From contig JAWQEG010001314.1 in NCBI GenBank assembly GCA_033782935.1, forward strand, positions 868,001 through 932,000: a stretch of 64,000 nt of DNA. Direction: 5' to 3'. The stretch comes from Petrolisthes cinctipes (lineage: Eukaryota > Arthropoda > Malacostraca > Decapoda > Porcellanidae). The notes under the pieces are model-generated. The model worked only from the letters and a program-made list of their open reading frames with translations, had not been told where the DNA came from and ran no database searches. Below are positions 23,031-37,665 of this stretch, one piece after another (the first letter of the stretch is position 1; each line of letters begins with the position of its first letter). A program made the position numbers and the translations under genes.

Positions 23031-24391
23031 GACCCAAAACATGCTCAAAATCGATATTTTAGGTGCCAAAAGTAGATATGTGAATGCATCTTCTGTATCC
23101 GTCTATATCCCAAATTCAGGTTCAAAACACCCGAAAATTCGATATTTTTGGGTTCCAGGAGCGATCTGTACATGACTACTCCTTGCTAGAATTTTTTCAA
23201 GATACAGACCCAAAACAAGATCAAAATCGATATTTTAGGTGCAAAAAGTCGATATGTGCATGCATCTTCTGTACCCGTTTATATCTCAAATTCAGGCTCA
23301 AAACACCCGAAAATTCGATATTTTTGGGTCCCAAAAGCGACCTGTACATGCCTAGTAAGTGTTAGAGTATTTTCAAAATACAGGCCCAAAACATGCTGAA
23401 ATCTATATTTTAGGTGACCAAAGTCAATATGTGTATGCATCTTCTGTACCCATCTATATCCCAAATTCAGGTTCTAAACACCAGAAAATTCGATTTTTTT
23501 TTGTCCCAGAAGCGATCTGTACATGCCTACTCAGTGCTAGAATATTTTCAAAATATAGGCCCAAAACATACTAAAAATCGATATTTTGGCTGCCAAAGTC
23601 GTTATGTGCATGCATCTTCTGTACCCGTTTATATCTCAAATTCAGGCTCAAAACACCCAAAAAATCGATATTTTTGTGTCCCAGAAGCGATCTGTACATG
23701 TCTACACCGTGTTTGAGTATTTTCAAGATACAGACCCAAAACATGCTCAAAATCGATATTTTAGGTGCAAAAAGTCGATATGTGCATGCATCTTCTGTAC
23801 CCGTTTATATCTCAAAATCAGGCTCAAAACACCCGAAAATTCCATATTTTTGGGTCCCTTAATCGATCTGTACATGCATACTCAGTGCTAGAATGTTTTC
23901 AAAATATAGGCTCAAAACATGCTAAAAATCGATATTTTAGGTGTCCAAAGTCGATATGTGCATGCATCTTCTGTATCCGTTTATATCTCAAATTCAGGCT
24001 CAAAACACCAAAAATTCGATATTTTTGGGTCCCTTAAGCAATCTGCACATGCCTACTCAGTGATAGAATGTTTTTAAAATACAGGCTTAAAACATGCTAT
24101 AAATCGATATTTTAGGTGTCCAAAGTCGATATGTGCATGCATCTTCTGTACCCGTTTATATCTCAAATTCAGGCTCAAAACACTCAAAAATTCGATATTT
24201 TTGGTTCCCAGAAGCGATCTGTACATGCCTACTCCTTGCTGGAATGTTTTCAAGATACAGACCCAAAACATGCTCAAAATCGATATTTTTGGTGCCCAAA
24301 GTCGATATGTGCATGCATCCTCTGTACCCGGTTATATCCCAAATTCTGGCTCAAAACCCCCGAAAATTCGATATTTTTGGGTCCCAGAAGC

Positions 24392-27300
24392 GATCTGAAC
24401 ATGTCTACACCGTGTTTGAGTATTTTCAAGATACAGACCCAAAACATGCTGAAAATCTATATTTTAGGTGCCAAAAGTCGATATGTGCATGCATCTTCTG
24501 TACCCGTTTATATCTCAAATTCAGGCTCAAAACATACGAAAATTCAATGTTTTTGGGTCCCAGAAGCGATCTGTACGTGCATACTCCGTGTTAGAGTGTT
24601 TTTAAAATACAGGCCCAAAACATGCTGAAAATCGATATTTTAGGTGCAAAAAGTCAATATGTGTATGCATCTTCTGTACCCGTGTATATCCCTAATTCTG
24701 GTTCATAACACCAGAAAATTCGATATTTTTGGGTCCCTTATGCAATCTGCATATGCCTACTCAGTTGTAGAAAGTTTTTAAAATACAGGCTTAAAACATG
24801 CTATCAATCGATATTTTAGGTGTTCAATGTCGATATGTGCATGCATCTTCTGTACCCGTTTATATCTCAAATTCAGGCTCAAAACACCCAATAAAATCGA
24901 TATTTTTGTGTCCCAGAAGCGATCTGTACATGTCTACTCCGTGTTAGAGTATTTTCAAAATACAGGCCCAAAACATGCTCAAAATCGATATTTTAGGTGC
25001 CCAAAGTGGATATGTGCATGCATCTTCTGTATCCGTTTATATCTCAAATTCAGGCTCAAAACCCCCGAAAATTCGATATTTTTGGGTCCCAGAAGCGATC
25101 TGTACATGCCTACTCAGTGCTAGAATATTTTCAAATTAAACGCGCAAAACATACTAAAAATCGATATTTTGGGTGCCAAAGTCGTTATGTGCATGCATCT
25201 TCTGTACCCGTTTATATCTCAAATTCAGTTTCAAAACACCCAAAAAATCGATATTTTTGTGTCCCAGAAGCGATCTGTACATGTCTACACCGTCTTAGAG
25301 TATTTTCAAAATACAGGCCCAAAATATGCTCAAAATCGATATTTTAGGTTCCCAAATTCGATATGTGCATGCATCTTCTGTACCCGTTCATATCACAAAT
25401 TCAGGCTCAGAACACCCGAAAATTCGATTTATTTGGATCCCAGAAGCGATCTGTACGTGTCTACTCAGTGTTAGAGTATTTTAAAGATACAGGCCCAAAA
25501 CATGTTCAAAATCGATATTTTGGGTGCCTAAAGTCGATATGTGCATGCATCTTCAGTACCCGTTTATATCTCAAATTAAAACTCAAAACACCAGAATATT
25601 CGATATTTTTGGGTACCAAAAGCAATGTGTACATGCCTACTCCGTGTTATAGTATTTTCAAAATACAGGCCTAAAACATACTGAAAATCGATATTTTAGC
25701 TGCCCAAAGTCAATATGTGTATGCATCTTCTGTACCCGTCTATATCCCAAATTCAGGTTCAAAACACTCGAAAATTCGATATTTTTGGGTCCCAGAAGCA
25801 ATCTGTACATGCCTACTTCTTGCTAGAATGTTTTCAAGATACAGACCCAAAACATGCTCAAAATCGATATTTTAGGTGCAAAAAGTCGAAATGTGCATGC
25901 ATCTTCTGTACCCGTTTATATCTCAAATTCAGGCTCAAAACACCCGAAAATTCGATATTTTTGGGTTCCAAAAGCTATCTGTACATGTCTACTCCGTGTT
26001 AGAGTATTTTCAAAATACAGGCCCAAAACATGCTCAAAATCGATATTTTAGGTGCCCAAAGTCGATATGTGCATGCATCTTCTGTATCCATTTATATCTC
26101 AAATTCAGGCTCAAACCTCTCGAAAATTCGATATTTTTGGGTCCCAGAAGCGATCTGTACATGCCTACTCCGTGTTAATGTATTTTCAAAATACAGGCCC
26201 AAAACATGCTGAAAATCTATATTTTAGGTGCCCAAAGTCAATATGTGTATGCATCTTCTGTACACGTCTATATCCCTAATTCAGGTTCAAAACACCAGAA
26301 AATTCGATATTTTTGGGTCCCAGAAGCGATCTGTACATGCCTACTCCTTGCTAGAATATTTTCAAGATACAGACCCAAACCATGATCATAATCGATATTT
26401 TAAGTGCAAAAAGTCGATATGTGCATGGATCTTCTGTACCCGTTTATATCTCAAATTCAGGCTCAAAACTCCGAAAATTCGATATTTTTGGGTCCCTTAA
26501 GCAATCTGCACATGCCTACTCAGTACTAGAATGTTTTTAAAATACAGGCTCAAAACATGCTATAAATCGATATTTTAGGTGTCCAAAGTCGATATTTGCA
26601 TGCATCTTCTGAACCCGTTTATATCTCAAATTAAGGCTCAAAACACTCAAAAAATCGATATTTTTGTGTCCCAGAAGCGATCTGTACATGCCTACTCCGT
26701 GTTAATGTATTTTCAAAATACAGGCCCAAAACATGCTCAAAATCGATATTTTAGGTGCCCAAAGTCGATATGTGCATGCATCTTCTATCTTCTGTATCCA
26801 TTTATATCTCAAATTCAGGCTCAAACCTCTCGAAAATTCGATATTTTTGGGTCCCAGAAGCGATCTGTACATGCCTACTCCGTGTTAATGTATTTTCAAA
26901 ATACAGGCCCAAAACATGCTGAAAATCGATATTTTAGGTGCCCAAAGTCAATATGTGTATGCATCTTCTGTACACGTCTATATCCCTAATTCAGGTTCAA
27001 AACACCAGAAAATTCGGTATTTTTGGGTCCCAGAAGCGATCTGTACATGCCTACTCCTTGCTAAAAAAATTTCAAGATACAGACCCAAAACATGCTCAAA
27101 ATCGATATTTTAGGTGCAAAAAGTCGATATGTGCATGCATCCTCTGTACCCGGTTATATCCCAATATCTGGCTCAGAACACCCGAAAATTCGATATTTTT
27201 GGGTCCCAGAAGCGATCTCTACATGCCTACTCAGTGCTAGAATATTTTCAAATTATACGCCGAAAACAAACTAAAAATCGATATTTTGGGTGCCCAAAGT

Positions 27301-30300
27301 CGATATGTGCATGCATCTTCTGTACCCGTTTACAGTAAATCTCAAATTCAGGCTCAAAACACCCAAAAAATCGATATTTTTGTGTCCCAGAAGCGATCTG
27401 TACATGTCTACACCGTGTTTGAGTATTTTCAAAATACAGGCCCAAAACATGCTCAAAATCGATATTTTAGGTGCCCGAAGTCGATATGTGCATGCATCTT
27501 CTGTACCTGTTCATATCTCAAATTCAGAATCAGAACAACCGAAAATTCGATTTATTTGGGTCCCAGAAGCGATCTGTACGTGTCTACTCCGTGTTAGAGT
27601 ATTTTAAAAATACAGGATCAAAACATGCTCAAAATTGATATTTTAGGTGCCCAAAGTCAATATGTGTATGCATCTTCTGTACCCGTCTATATCCCAAATT
27701 CAGGTTCATAACACTCAAAAATTCGATATTTTTGAGTCCCAGAAGCACTCTGTACATGCCTACTTCTTGCTAGAAAGTGTTCATGATACAGACCTAAAAC
27801 ATGCTCAAAATCGATATTTTAGGTGCAAAAAGTCGATATGTGCATGCATCTTCTGTACCCGTTTATATCTCAAATTCAGGCTCAAAACACCCAAAAAATC
27901 GATATTTTTGTGTCCCAGAAGCGATCGGTACATGTCTACACCGTGTTATAGTATTTTCAAAATACAGGCCCAAAACATGCTCAAAATCGATATTTTAGGT
28001 GCCCAAAGTCGATATGTGCATGCATCTTCTGTACCCGTATATATCTCAAATTCAGGCTCAAAACACCCGAAAAGTCGATATTTTTGGGTCCCAGAAGTGA
28101 TCTGTACATGCCTACTCCGTGTTAATGTATTTTCAAAATACAGGCCCAAAACATGCTGAAAATCTATATTTTAGATGCCCAAAGTCAATATGTGCATGCA
28201 TCTTCTGTACCCGTTCATATCTCAAATTCAGGCTCAGAACACCCGAAAATTCGATTTATTTGGGTCCCAGAAGCGATCTGTACGTGTCTACTCAGTGTTA
28301 GAGTATTTTAAAAATTCAGGCCCAAAACATGCTCAAAATCGATATTTTGGGTGCCCAAAGTCGATATGTGCATGCATCTTCTGTACCCGTTTATATCTCA
28401 AATTCAGGCTCAAAACACCCGAAAATTCAATGTTTTTGGGTCCCAGAGGCGATCTGTACGTGAATACTCCGTGTTAGAGTGTTTATAAAATACAGGCCCA
28501 AAATATGCTGAAAATCGATATTTTATGTGCCCAAAGTCAATATGTGTATGCATCTTCTGTACCCGTGTATATCCCTAATTCTGGTTTAAAACACCAGAAA
28601 ATTCGATATTTTTGGGTCCCTTAAGCTATCTGCACATGCCTACTCAGTGCTAGAATGTTTTTAAAATATAGGCTTAAAACATGCTCAAAATCGATATTTT
28701 AGGTGTGAAAAGTCGATATGTGCATGCATCTTCCGTACCCGTTTATATCTCAAATTCAGGCTCAAAACACCCAAAAATTCGATATTTTTGTGTCCCAGAA
28801 GCGATCTGTACATGCATACTCCGTGTTAGAGTATTTTCAAAATAAAGGCCCTAAACATGCTCAAAATCAAAATTTAGGTGCCCAAAGTCGATATGTGCAT
28901 GCATCTTCTGTACCCGTTTATATCTCAAATTCAGGCTCAAAACACCCAAAAAGTCGATATTTTTGGGTCCCAGAAGTGATCTGTACATGCCTGCTCCGTG
29001 TTAATGTATTTTCAAAATACAGGCCCAAAATATGCTGAAAATCTATATTTTAGGTGCCCAAAGTCAATATGTGTATGCATCTTCTGTACCCGTCTATATC
29101 CCAAATTCAGGTTCAAAACACCAGAAAATTCGGTATTTTTGGGTCCCAGAAGCGACCTGTACATGCCTACTCCTTGCTAGAATGTTTTCAAGATACAGAC
29201 CCAAAACATGCACAAAATCGATATTTTAGGTGCAAAAAGTCGATATGTGCATGCATCCTCTGTAACCGGTTATATCCCAATTTCTGGCTCAAAACACCCG
29301 AAGATTCGATATTTTTGGGTCCCAGAAGCGATCGGTACATGCCTACTCGGTGCCAGAATATTTTCAAATTATACGCCCAAAACACACTAAAAATCGATAT
29401 TAGGATGCCCAAAGTCGATATGTGCATGCATCTTCTGTACCTGTTCATATCTCAAATTCTGGCTCAGAACAACCGAAAATTCGATTTATTTGGGTCCCAG
29501 AAGCGATCTGTACGTGTCTACTCCGTGTTAGAGTATTTTAAAAATACAGGCTCAAAACATGCTCAAAATCGATATTTTGGGTGCCTAAAGTCGATATGTG
29601 TATGCATCTTCTGTACGCGTGTATATCCGTAATTCTGGTTCAAAACACCAGAAAATTCGATATTTTTGGGTCCCTTAAGCGATCTGCACATGCCTACTCA
29701 TTGCTAGAATGTTTTTAAAATACAGGCTTAAAACATGCTCAAAATCGATATTTTGGTGTGAAAAGTCGATATGTGCATGCATCTTCCGTACCCGTTTATA
29801 TCTCAAATTCAGGCTCAAAACACCCAAAAAATCGATATTTTTGTGTCCCAGAAGCGATCTGTACATGCATACTATGTGTTAGAGTATTTTCAAAATACAG
29901 GCCCAAAACATGCTCAAAATCAAAATTTAGGTGCCCAAAGTCGATATGTGCATGCATCTTCTGTACCCGTTTATATCTCAAATTCAGGCTCAAAACACCC
30001 AAAAAATCGATATTTTTGTGTCCCAGAAGCGATCTGTACATGCCTACTCCGTGTTAATGTATTTTCAAGATACAGGCTCAAAACATGATGAAAATCGATA
30101 TTTTAGGTGCCCAAAGTCAATATGTGTATGCATCTTCTGTACCCGTCTATATCCCAAATTCAGGTTCAAAACACCCGAAAATTCGATATTTTTGGGTCCC
30201 AGAAGTGACCTGTACATGCCTACTCCTTGCTAGAATGTTTTCAAGATACAGACCCTTAACATGCTTAAAATCGATATTTTAGGTGCAAAAAGTCGATATG

Positions 30301-30982
30301 TGCATGCATCCTCTGTACCCGGTTATATCCCAAATTCTGGCTCAAAACCCCCGAAAATTCGATATTTTTGGGTCCCAGAAGCGATCTGTACATGCCTACT
30401 CAGTGCTAGAATATTTTCAAATTATACGCCCAAAACATACTAAAAATCGATATTTTGGGTGCCAAAGTCGATATGTGCATGCTTCTTCTGTTCCCGTTTA
30501 TATCTCAAATTCAGGCTCAAAAACACCCAAAAAATCGATATTTTTGTGTTCCAGAAGCAATCTGTACATGTCTACACCGTGTTAGAGTATTATCAAAATG
30601 CAGGCCCAAAACATGCTCCAAATCGATATTTTTGGTGCCGAAAGTCGATATGTGCATGCATCTTCTGTACCCGTTCATATCTCAAATTCAGGCTCAGAAC
30701 TCCCGAAAATTCGATTTATTTGGGTCCCAGAAGTGATCTGTACGTTTCTACTCCGTGTTAGAGTGTTTTAAAAATACAGGCCCAAAACATGCTAAAAATC
30801 GATATTTTGGGTGCCGAAAGTCGATATGTGCATGCATCTTCTGTACCCGTTTATATCTCAAATTCAGGCTCAAAACTCCGAAAAAATCGATATTGTTGTG
30901 TCCCAGAAGCGATCTGTACGTGTCTACTCAGTGTTAGAGTATTTTAAAAATACAGGCCCAAAACATGCTCTAAATCGATATT
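24392..30982 (+). repeat. Satellite domain C, first part (about 37 monomers)
   Basis: The monomer variant with CAAATTATACGCC appears here for the first time, at 27249, 29365 and 30418, with a diverged form at 25132. It is followed in the next monomer by GGGTGCCAAAGTCG. The spacings are multiples of about 176 bp (about 2116, 2116 and 1053 bp). One monomer near 26781-26793 carries a 7-bp duplication (TCTTCTATCTTCT). One near 27334 has about 5 extra bases in the GTTTATATC block. No gene is present. Confidence 0.85.
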
Positions 30983-33446
30983 TTGGGTGCCCAAAGTCGA
31001 TATGTGCATGCATCTTCGGTACCCGTTTATATCTCAAATTCAGACTCGAAACACCCGAATATTCGATATTTTTGGGTCCCAAAAGCCATCTGTACATGCA
31101 TACTCCGTGTTAGAGTATTTTTAAGATACAGGCCTAAAACATGCTGTAAATCGATATTTTTGCTGCCCAAAGCCAATATGTGTATGCATCTTCTGTACTT
31201 GTCTATATCCCAAATTCAGGTTCAAAACACTCGAAAATTCGATATTTTTGAGTCCCAGAAGCAATCTGTACATGCCTACTTCTTGCTAGAAAGTTTTAAT
31301 GATACAGACCCAAAACATGCTCAAAATCGATATTTTAGGTGCAAAAAGTCGATATGTGCATGCATCTTCTGTACCTGTTTATATCTCAAATTCAGGCTCA
31401 AAACACCCAAAAAATCGATATTTTTGTGTCCCAGAAGCGATCTGTACATGTCTACATCGTGTTATAGTATTTTCAAAATACAGGCCCAAAACATGCTCAA
31501 AATCGATATTTTATGTGCCCAAAGTCGATATGTGCATGCATCTTCTGTACCCGTTTATATCTCAAATTCAGGCTCAAAACTCCGAAAATTCGATATTTTT
31601 GGGTCCCTTAAGCGATCTGCACATGCCTACTCAGTGCTAGAATATTTTTAAAATACAGGCTTAAAACATGCTTAAAAATGATATTTTAGGTGTGAAAAGT
31701 CTATATGTGCATGCATCTTCTGTACCCGTTTATATCTCAAATTCAGGCTCAAAACACCAAAAAAATCGATATTTTTGTGTCCCAGAAGCGACCTGTACAT
31801 GCCTACTCCGTGTTAATGTATTTTCAAAATACAGGCCCAAAAAATGCTGAAAATCGATATTTTAGGTGCCCAAAGTCAATATGTGTATGCATCTTCAGTA
31901 CCCGTCTATATCCCAAATTCAGGTTCAAAACACCAGAAAATTCGATATTTTAGGGTCCCAGAAGCGATCTGTACATGCTTACTCAGTGCTAGAATATTTT
32001 CAAATTATACGCCCAAAACATACTAAAAATCGATATTTTGGGTGCCAAAGTCGATATGTGCATGCATCTTATGTACCCGTTTATATCTCAAATTCAGGCT
32101 CTAAACACCCAAAAAATCGATATTTTTGTGTTCCAGAAGCGATCTGTACATGTCTACACCGTGTTAGAGTATTTTCAAAATGCAGGCCCAAAACATGCTC
32201 AAAATCGATATTTTTGGTGCCCAAAGTCGATAGGTGCATGCATCTTCTGTACCCGTTCATATCTCAAATTCTGGCTCAGAACACCCGAAAATTCGATTTA
32301 TTTGGGTCCCAGAAGTGATCTGTACGTGTCTACTCCGTGTTAGAGTGTTTTAAAAATACAGGCCCAAAACATGCTATAAATCGATATTTTGGGTGCCCAA
32401 AGTCGATATGTGCATGGATCTTCTCTACCCGTTTATATCTCAAATTCAGACTCAAAACTCCCGAATATTCGATATTTTTGTGTCCCAAAAGCTATCTGTA
32501 CATGCATACTCCGTGTTAGAGTTTTTTCAAAATACAGGCCTAAAACATGCTGAAAATCGATATTTTAGCTGCCCAAAGTCAATATGTGTATGCATCGTCT
32601 GTACCCGTCTATATCCCAAATTCAGGTTCAAAACACTCGAAAATTCGATATTTTTGGGTCCCAGAAGCAATCTGTACATGCCTACTTCTTGCTAGAATGT
32701 TTTCAAGATACAGACCCAAAACGTGCTCAAAATCGATATTTTAGGTGCAAAAAGTCGATATGTGCATTCATCCTCTGTACCCGGTTATATCCCAATTTCT
32801 GGCTCAAAACACCCGAAAATTCGATATTTTTGTTTCCCAGAAGCGATCTGTACATGCCTACTCAGTGCTAGAATATTTTCAAATTATACGCCCAAAACCT
32901 ACTAAAAATCGATATTTTGGGTGCCCAAAGTCGATATGTGCATGCATCGTCTGTACCCGTTTATATCTCAAATTCAGGCTCAAAACACCCAAAAAATCGA
33001 TATTGTTGTGTCCCAGAAGCGATCTTTACATGTCTACACCGTGTTTGAGTATTTTCAAAATACAGGCCCAGAACATGCTCAAAATCGATATTTTAGGTGC
33101 CCGAAGTCGATATGTGCATGCATCTTCTGTACCTGTTCATATCTCAAATTCAGGCTCAGAACAACCGAAAATTCGATTTATTTGGGTCCCAGAAACGATC
33201 TGTACGTGTCTACTCCGTGTTAGAGTATTTTAAAAATACAGGCTCAAAACATGCTCAAAATCAATATTTTGGGTGCCCAAAGTCGATATGTGCATGCATC
33301 TTCTGTACCCGTTTATATCTCAAATTCAGGCTGAAAACTCTGAAAATTTGATATTTTTGGGTTCCAGAAGCGATCTGTACGTGTCTACTCAGTGTTAGAG
33401 TATTTTAAAAATACAGGCCAAAAAAAACATGCTCTAAATCGATATT
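30983..33446 (+). repeat. Domain C higher-order unit U1: blocks X-Y-W-Z, 14 monomers
   Basis: The unit is 2464 bp, exactly 14 x 176. Block X (from 30983) carries CATCTTCGGTACCCG. Block Y (from about 31668) carries TTAAAAATGATATTTT. Block W (from about 32337) carries GCATGGATCTTCTCTACCC. Block Z (from about 32723) carries TGCATTCATCCTCTG and the CATCGTCTGTACCCG monomer. The same blocks recur in this order downstream. Confidence 0.82.
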
Positions 33447-34677
33447 TTGGGTGCCCAAAGTCGATATGTGCATGCATCTTCGGTACCCGTTTATATCTCA
33501 AATTCAGACTCGAAACACCCGAATATTCGATATTTTTGGGTCCCAAAAGCCATCTGTACATGCATACTCCGTGTTAGAGTATTTTTAAGATACATTCCTA
33601 AAACATGCTGTAAATCAATATTTTTGCTGCCCAAAGCCAATATGTGTATGCATCTTCTGTACCTGTCTATATCCCAAATTCAGGTTCAAAACACTCGAAA
33701 TTTCGATATTTTTGAGTCCCAGAAGCAATCTGTACATGCCTACTTCTTGCTAGAAAGTTTTAATGATACAGACCCAAAACATTCTCAAAATCGATATTTT
33801 AGGTGCAAAAAGTCGATTTGTGCATGCATCTTCTGTACCTGTTTATATCTCAAATTCAGGCTCAAAACACCCAAAAAATCGATATTTTTGTGTCCCAGAA
33901 GCGATCTGTACATGTCTACACCGTGTTATAGTATTTTCAAAATACAGACCCAAAACGTGCTCAAAATCGATATTTTAGGTGCAAAAAGTCGATATGTGCA
34001 TTCATCCTCTGTACCCGGTTATATCCCAATTTCTGGCTCAAAACACCCGAAAATTCGATATATTTGTTTCCCAGAAGCGATCTGTACATGCCTACTCAGT
34101 GCAAGAATATTTTCAAATTATACGCCCAAAACCTACTAAAAATCGATATTTTGGGTGCCCAAAGTCGATATGTGCATGCATCGTCTGTACCCGTTTATAT
34201 CTCAAATTCAGGCTCAAAACACCCAAAAAATCGATATTGTTGTGTCCCAGAAGCGATCTGTACATGTCTACACCGTGTTTGAGTATTTTCAAAATACAGG
34301 CCCAGAACATGCTCAAAATCGATATTTTAGGTGCCCGAAGTCGATATGTGCATGCATCTTCTGTACCTGTTCATATCTCAAATTCAGGCTCAGAACAACC
34401 GAAAATTCGATTTATTTGGGTCCCAGAAACGATCTGTACGTGTCTACTCCGTGTTAGAGTATTTTTAAAATACAGGCTCAAAACATGCTAAAAATCAATA
34501 TTTTGGGTGCCCAAAGTCGATATGTGCATGCATCTTCTGTACCCGTTTATATCTCAAATTCAGGCTGAAAACTCTGAAAATTTGATATTTTTGGGTTCCA
34601 GAAGCGATCTGTACGTGTCTACTCAGTGTTAGAGTATTTTAAAAATACAGGCCCAAAACATGCTCTAAATCGATATT
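33447..34677 (+). repeat. Domain C partial unit U1': blocks X-Z, 7 monomers
   Basis: The unit is 1231 bp. It starts with the X marker at 33475 (2464 bp after the previous one) and goes directly into block Z near 33960, skipping Y and W. It is therefore a deletion derivative of the four-block unit. The run of eight A near 33419 is a private insertion that breaks the exact 176-bp spacing. Confidence 0.8.
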
Positions 34678-37665
34678 TTGGGTGCCCAAAGTCGATATGT
34701 GCATGCATCTTCGGTACCCGTTTATATCTCAAATTCAGACTCGAAACACCCGAATATTCGATATTTTTGGGTCCCAAAAGCCATCTGTACATGCATACTC
34801 CGTGTTAGAGTATTTTTAAGATACAGGCCTAAAACATGCTGTAAATCAATATTTTTGCTGCCCAAAGCCAATATGTGTATGCATCTTCTGTACCTGTCTA
34901 TATCCCAAATTCAGGTTCAAAACACTCGAAAATTCGATATTTTTGAGTCCCAGAAGCAATCTGTACATGCCTACTTCTTGCTAGAAAGTTTTAATGATAC
35001 AGACCCAAAACATTCTCAAAATCGATATTTTAGGTGCAAAAAGTCGATATGGGCATGCATCTTCTGTACTTGTTTATATCTCAAATTCAGGCTCAAAACA
35101 CCCAAAAAATCGATATTTTTGTGTCCCAGAAGCGATCTGTACATGTCTACACCGTTTTATAGTATTTTCAAAATACAGGCCCAAAACATGCTCAAAATCG
35201 ATATTTTATGTGCCTAAAGTCGATATGTGCATGCATCTTCTGTACCCGTTTATATCTCAAATTCAGGCTCAAAACTCCGAAAATTCGATATTTTTGGGTC
35301 CCTTAAGCGATCTGCACATGCCTACTCAGTGCTAGAATATTTTTAAAATACAGGCTTAAAACATGCTTAAAAATGATATTTTAGGTGTGAAAAGTCGATA
35401 TGTGCATGCATCTTCTGTACCCGTTTATATCTCAAATTCAGGCTCAAAACACCCAAAAAATCGATATTTTTGTGTCCCAGAAGCGACCTGTACATGCCTA
35501 CTCCGTGTTAATGTATTTTCAAAATACAGTCCCAAAAAATGCTGAAAATCGATATTTTAGGTGCCCAAAGTCAATATGTGTATGCATCTTCAGTACCCGT
35601 CTATATCCCAAATTCAGGTTCAAAACACCAGAAAATTCGATATTTTTGGGTCCCAGAAGCGATCTGTACATGCTTACTCAGTGCTAGAATATTTTCAAAT
35701 TATACGCCCAAAACATACTAAAAATCGATATTTTGGGTGCCAAAGTCGATATGTGCATGCATCTTCTGTACCCGTTTATATCTCAAATTCAGGCTCAAAA
35801 CACCCAAAAAATCGATATTTTTGTGTCCCAGAAGCGACCTGTACATGCCTACTCCGTGTTAATGTATTTTCAAAATACAGTCCCAAAAAATGCTGAAAAT
35901 CGATATTTTAGGTGCCCAAAGTCAATATGTGTATGCATCTTCAGTACCCGTCTATATCCCAAATTCAGGTTCAAAACACCAGAAAATTCGATATTTTTGG
36001 GTCCCAGAAGCGATCTGTACATGCTTACTCAGTGCTAGAATATTTTCAAATTATACGCCCAAAACATACTAAAAATCGATATTTTGGGTGCCAAAGTCGA
36101 TATGTGCATGCATCTTATGTACCCGTTTATATCTCAAATTCAGGCTCTAAACACCCAAAAAATCGATATTTTTGTGTTCCAGAAGCGATCTGTACATGTC
36201 TACACCGTGTTAGAGTATTTTCAAAATGCAGGCCCAAAACATGCTCAAAATCGATATTTTTGGTGCCCAAAGTCGATAGGTGCATGCATCTTCTGTACCC
36301 GTTCATATCTCAAATTCTGGCTCAGAACACCCGGAAATTCGATTTATTTGGGTCCCAGAAGTGATCTGTACGTGTCTACTCCGTGTTAGAGTGTTTTAAA
36401 AATACAGGCCCAAAACATGCTATAAATCGATATTTTGGGTGCCCAAAGTCGATATGTGCATGGATCTTCTCTACCCGTTTATATCTCAAATTCAGACTCA
36501 AAACTCCCGAATATTCGATATTTTTGTGTCCCAAAAGCCATCTGTACATGCATACTCCGTGTTAGAGTATTTTCAAAATACAGGCCTAAAACATGATGTA
36601 AATCGATATTTTAGCTGCCCAAAGTCAATATGTGTATGCATCGTCTGTACCCGTCTATATCCCAAATTCAGGTTCAAAACACTCGAAAATTCGATATTTT
36701 TGGGTCCCAGAAGCAATCTGTACATGCCTACTTCTTGCTAGAATGTTTTCAAGATACAGACCCAAAACGTGCTCAAAATCGATATTTTAGGTGCAAAAAT
36801 TCGATATGTGCATGCATCTTCTGTACCTGTTTATATCTCAAATTCAGGCTCAAAACACCCAAAAAATCGATATTTTTGTGTCCCAGAAGCGATCTGTACA
36901 TGTCTACACCGTGTTATAGTATTTTCAAAATACAGACCCAAAACGTGCTCAAAATCGATATTTTAGGTGCAAAAAGTCGATATGTGCATTCATCCTCTGT
37001 ACCCGGTTATATCCCAATTTCTGGCTCAAAACACCCGAAAATTCGATATTTTTGTTTCCCAGAAGCGATCTGTACATGCCTACTCAGTGCAAGAATATTT
37101 TCAAATTATACGCCCAAAACCTACTAAAAATCGATATTTTGGGTGCCCAAAGTCGATATGTGCATGCATCGTCTGTACCCGTTTATATCTCAAATTCAGG
37201 CTCAAAACACCCAAAAAATCGATATTGTTGTGTCCCAGAAGCGATCTGTACATGTCTACACCGTGTTTGAGTATTTTCAAAATACAGGCCCAGAACATGC
37301 TCAAAATCGATATTTTAGGTGCCCGAAGTCGATATGTGCATGCATCTTCTGTACCTGTTCATATCTCAAATTCAGGCTCAGAACAACCGAAAATTCGATT
37401 TATTTGGGTCCCAGAAACGATCTGTACGTGTCTACTCCGTGTTAGAGTATTTTTAAAATACAGGCTCAAAACATGCTAAAAATCAATATTTTGGGTGCCC
37501 AAAGTCGATATGTGCATGCATCTTCTGTACCCGTTTATATCTCAAATTCAGGCTGAAAACTCTGAAAATTTGACATTTTTGGGTTCCAGAAGCGATCTGT
37601 ACGTGTCTACTCAGTGTTAGAGTATTTTAAAAATACAGGCCCAAAACATGCTCTAAATCGATATT
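34678..37665 (+). repeat. Domain C unit U2: blocks X-Y-Y'-W-Z, 17 monomers
   Basis: The unit is 2988 bp, with X markers at 34706 and 37694 as bounds. It repeats the U1 order but holds an extra copy of a two-monomer part of block Y (35395-35745 and 35746-36096, offset 351 bp). Blocks W and Z near 36383 and 36967 are almost identical to those at 32337 and 33979. Confidence 0.82.
35395..36096 (+). repeat. Nested two-monomer duplication inside block Y
   Basis: The halves 35395-35745 and 35746-36096 appear identical or nearly so by eye at an offset of 351 bp. The corresponding places in the other units (about 31700 and 38217) have the segment once. The duplication is therefore younger than the spread of the four-block unit. 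Confidence 0.85.

Larger units (their letters stand above)
21659..24391 (+). repeat. Satellite domain B, right flank of the SINE
   Basis: About 15.5 monomers are present. The early ones resemble monomers left of the SINE: the CGTTATGTGCATGGATG variant is near 20864 and again near 22018. From 22811 the monomers are close to consensus. Two adjacent similar monomers with TGTATCCGTCTATATCCC lie near 22918 and 23094. Only satellite is present. Confidence 0.85.

Noticed and set aside
29188..29448. Minus-strand open frames of 60-86 codons
   Set aside because: They are antisense readings of the same monomers, short, and scattered without consistent neighbours or signals.
33447..34139. Long plus-strand open frame of 230 codons, and many of 60-170 codons elsewhere
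   Set aside because: They are the satellite monomer translated in successive phases (176 bp shifts the frame by two each monomer). The products differ only as the monomers do, have no recognisable domain, and start at the same ATG-containing satellite motifs in every unit. They are not genes.
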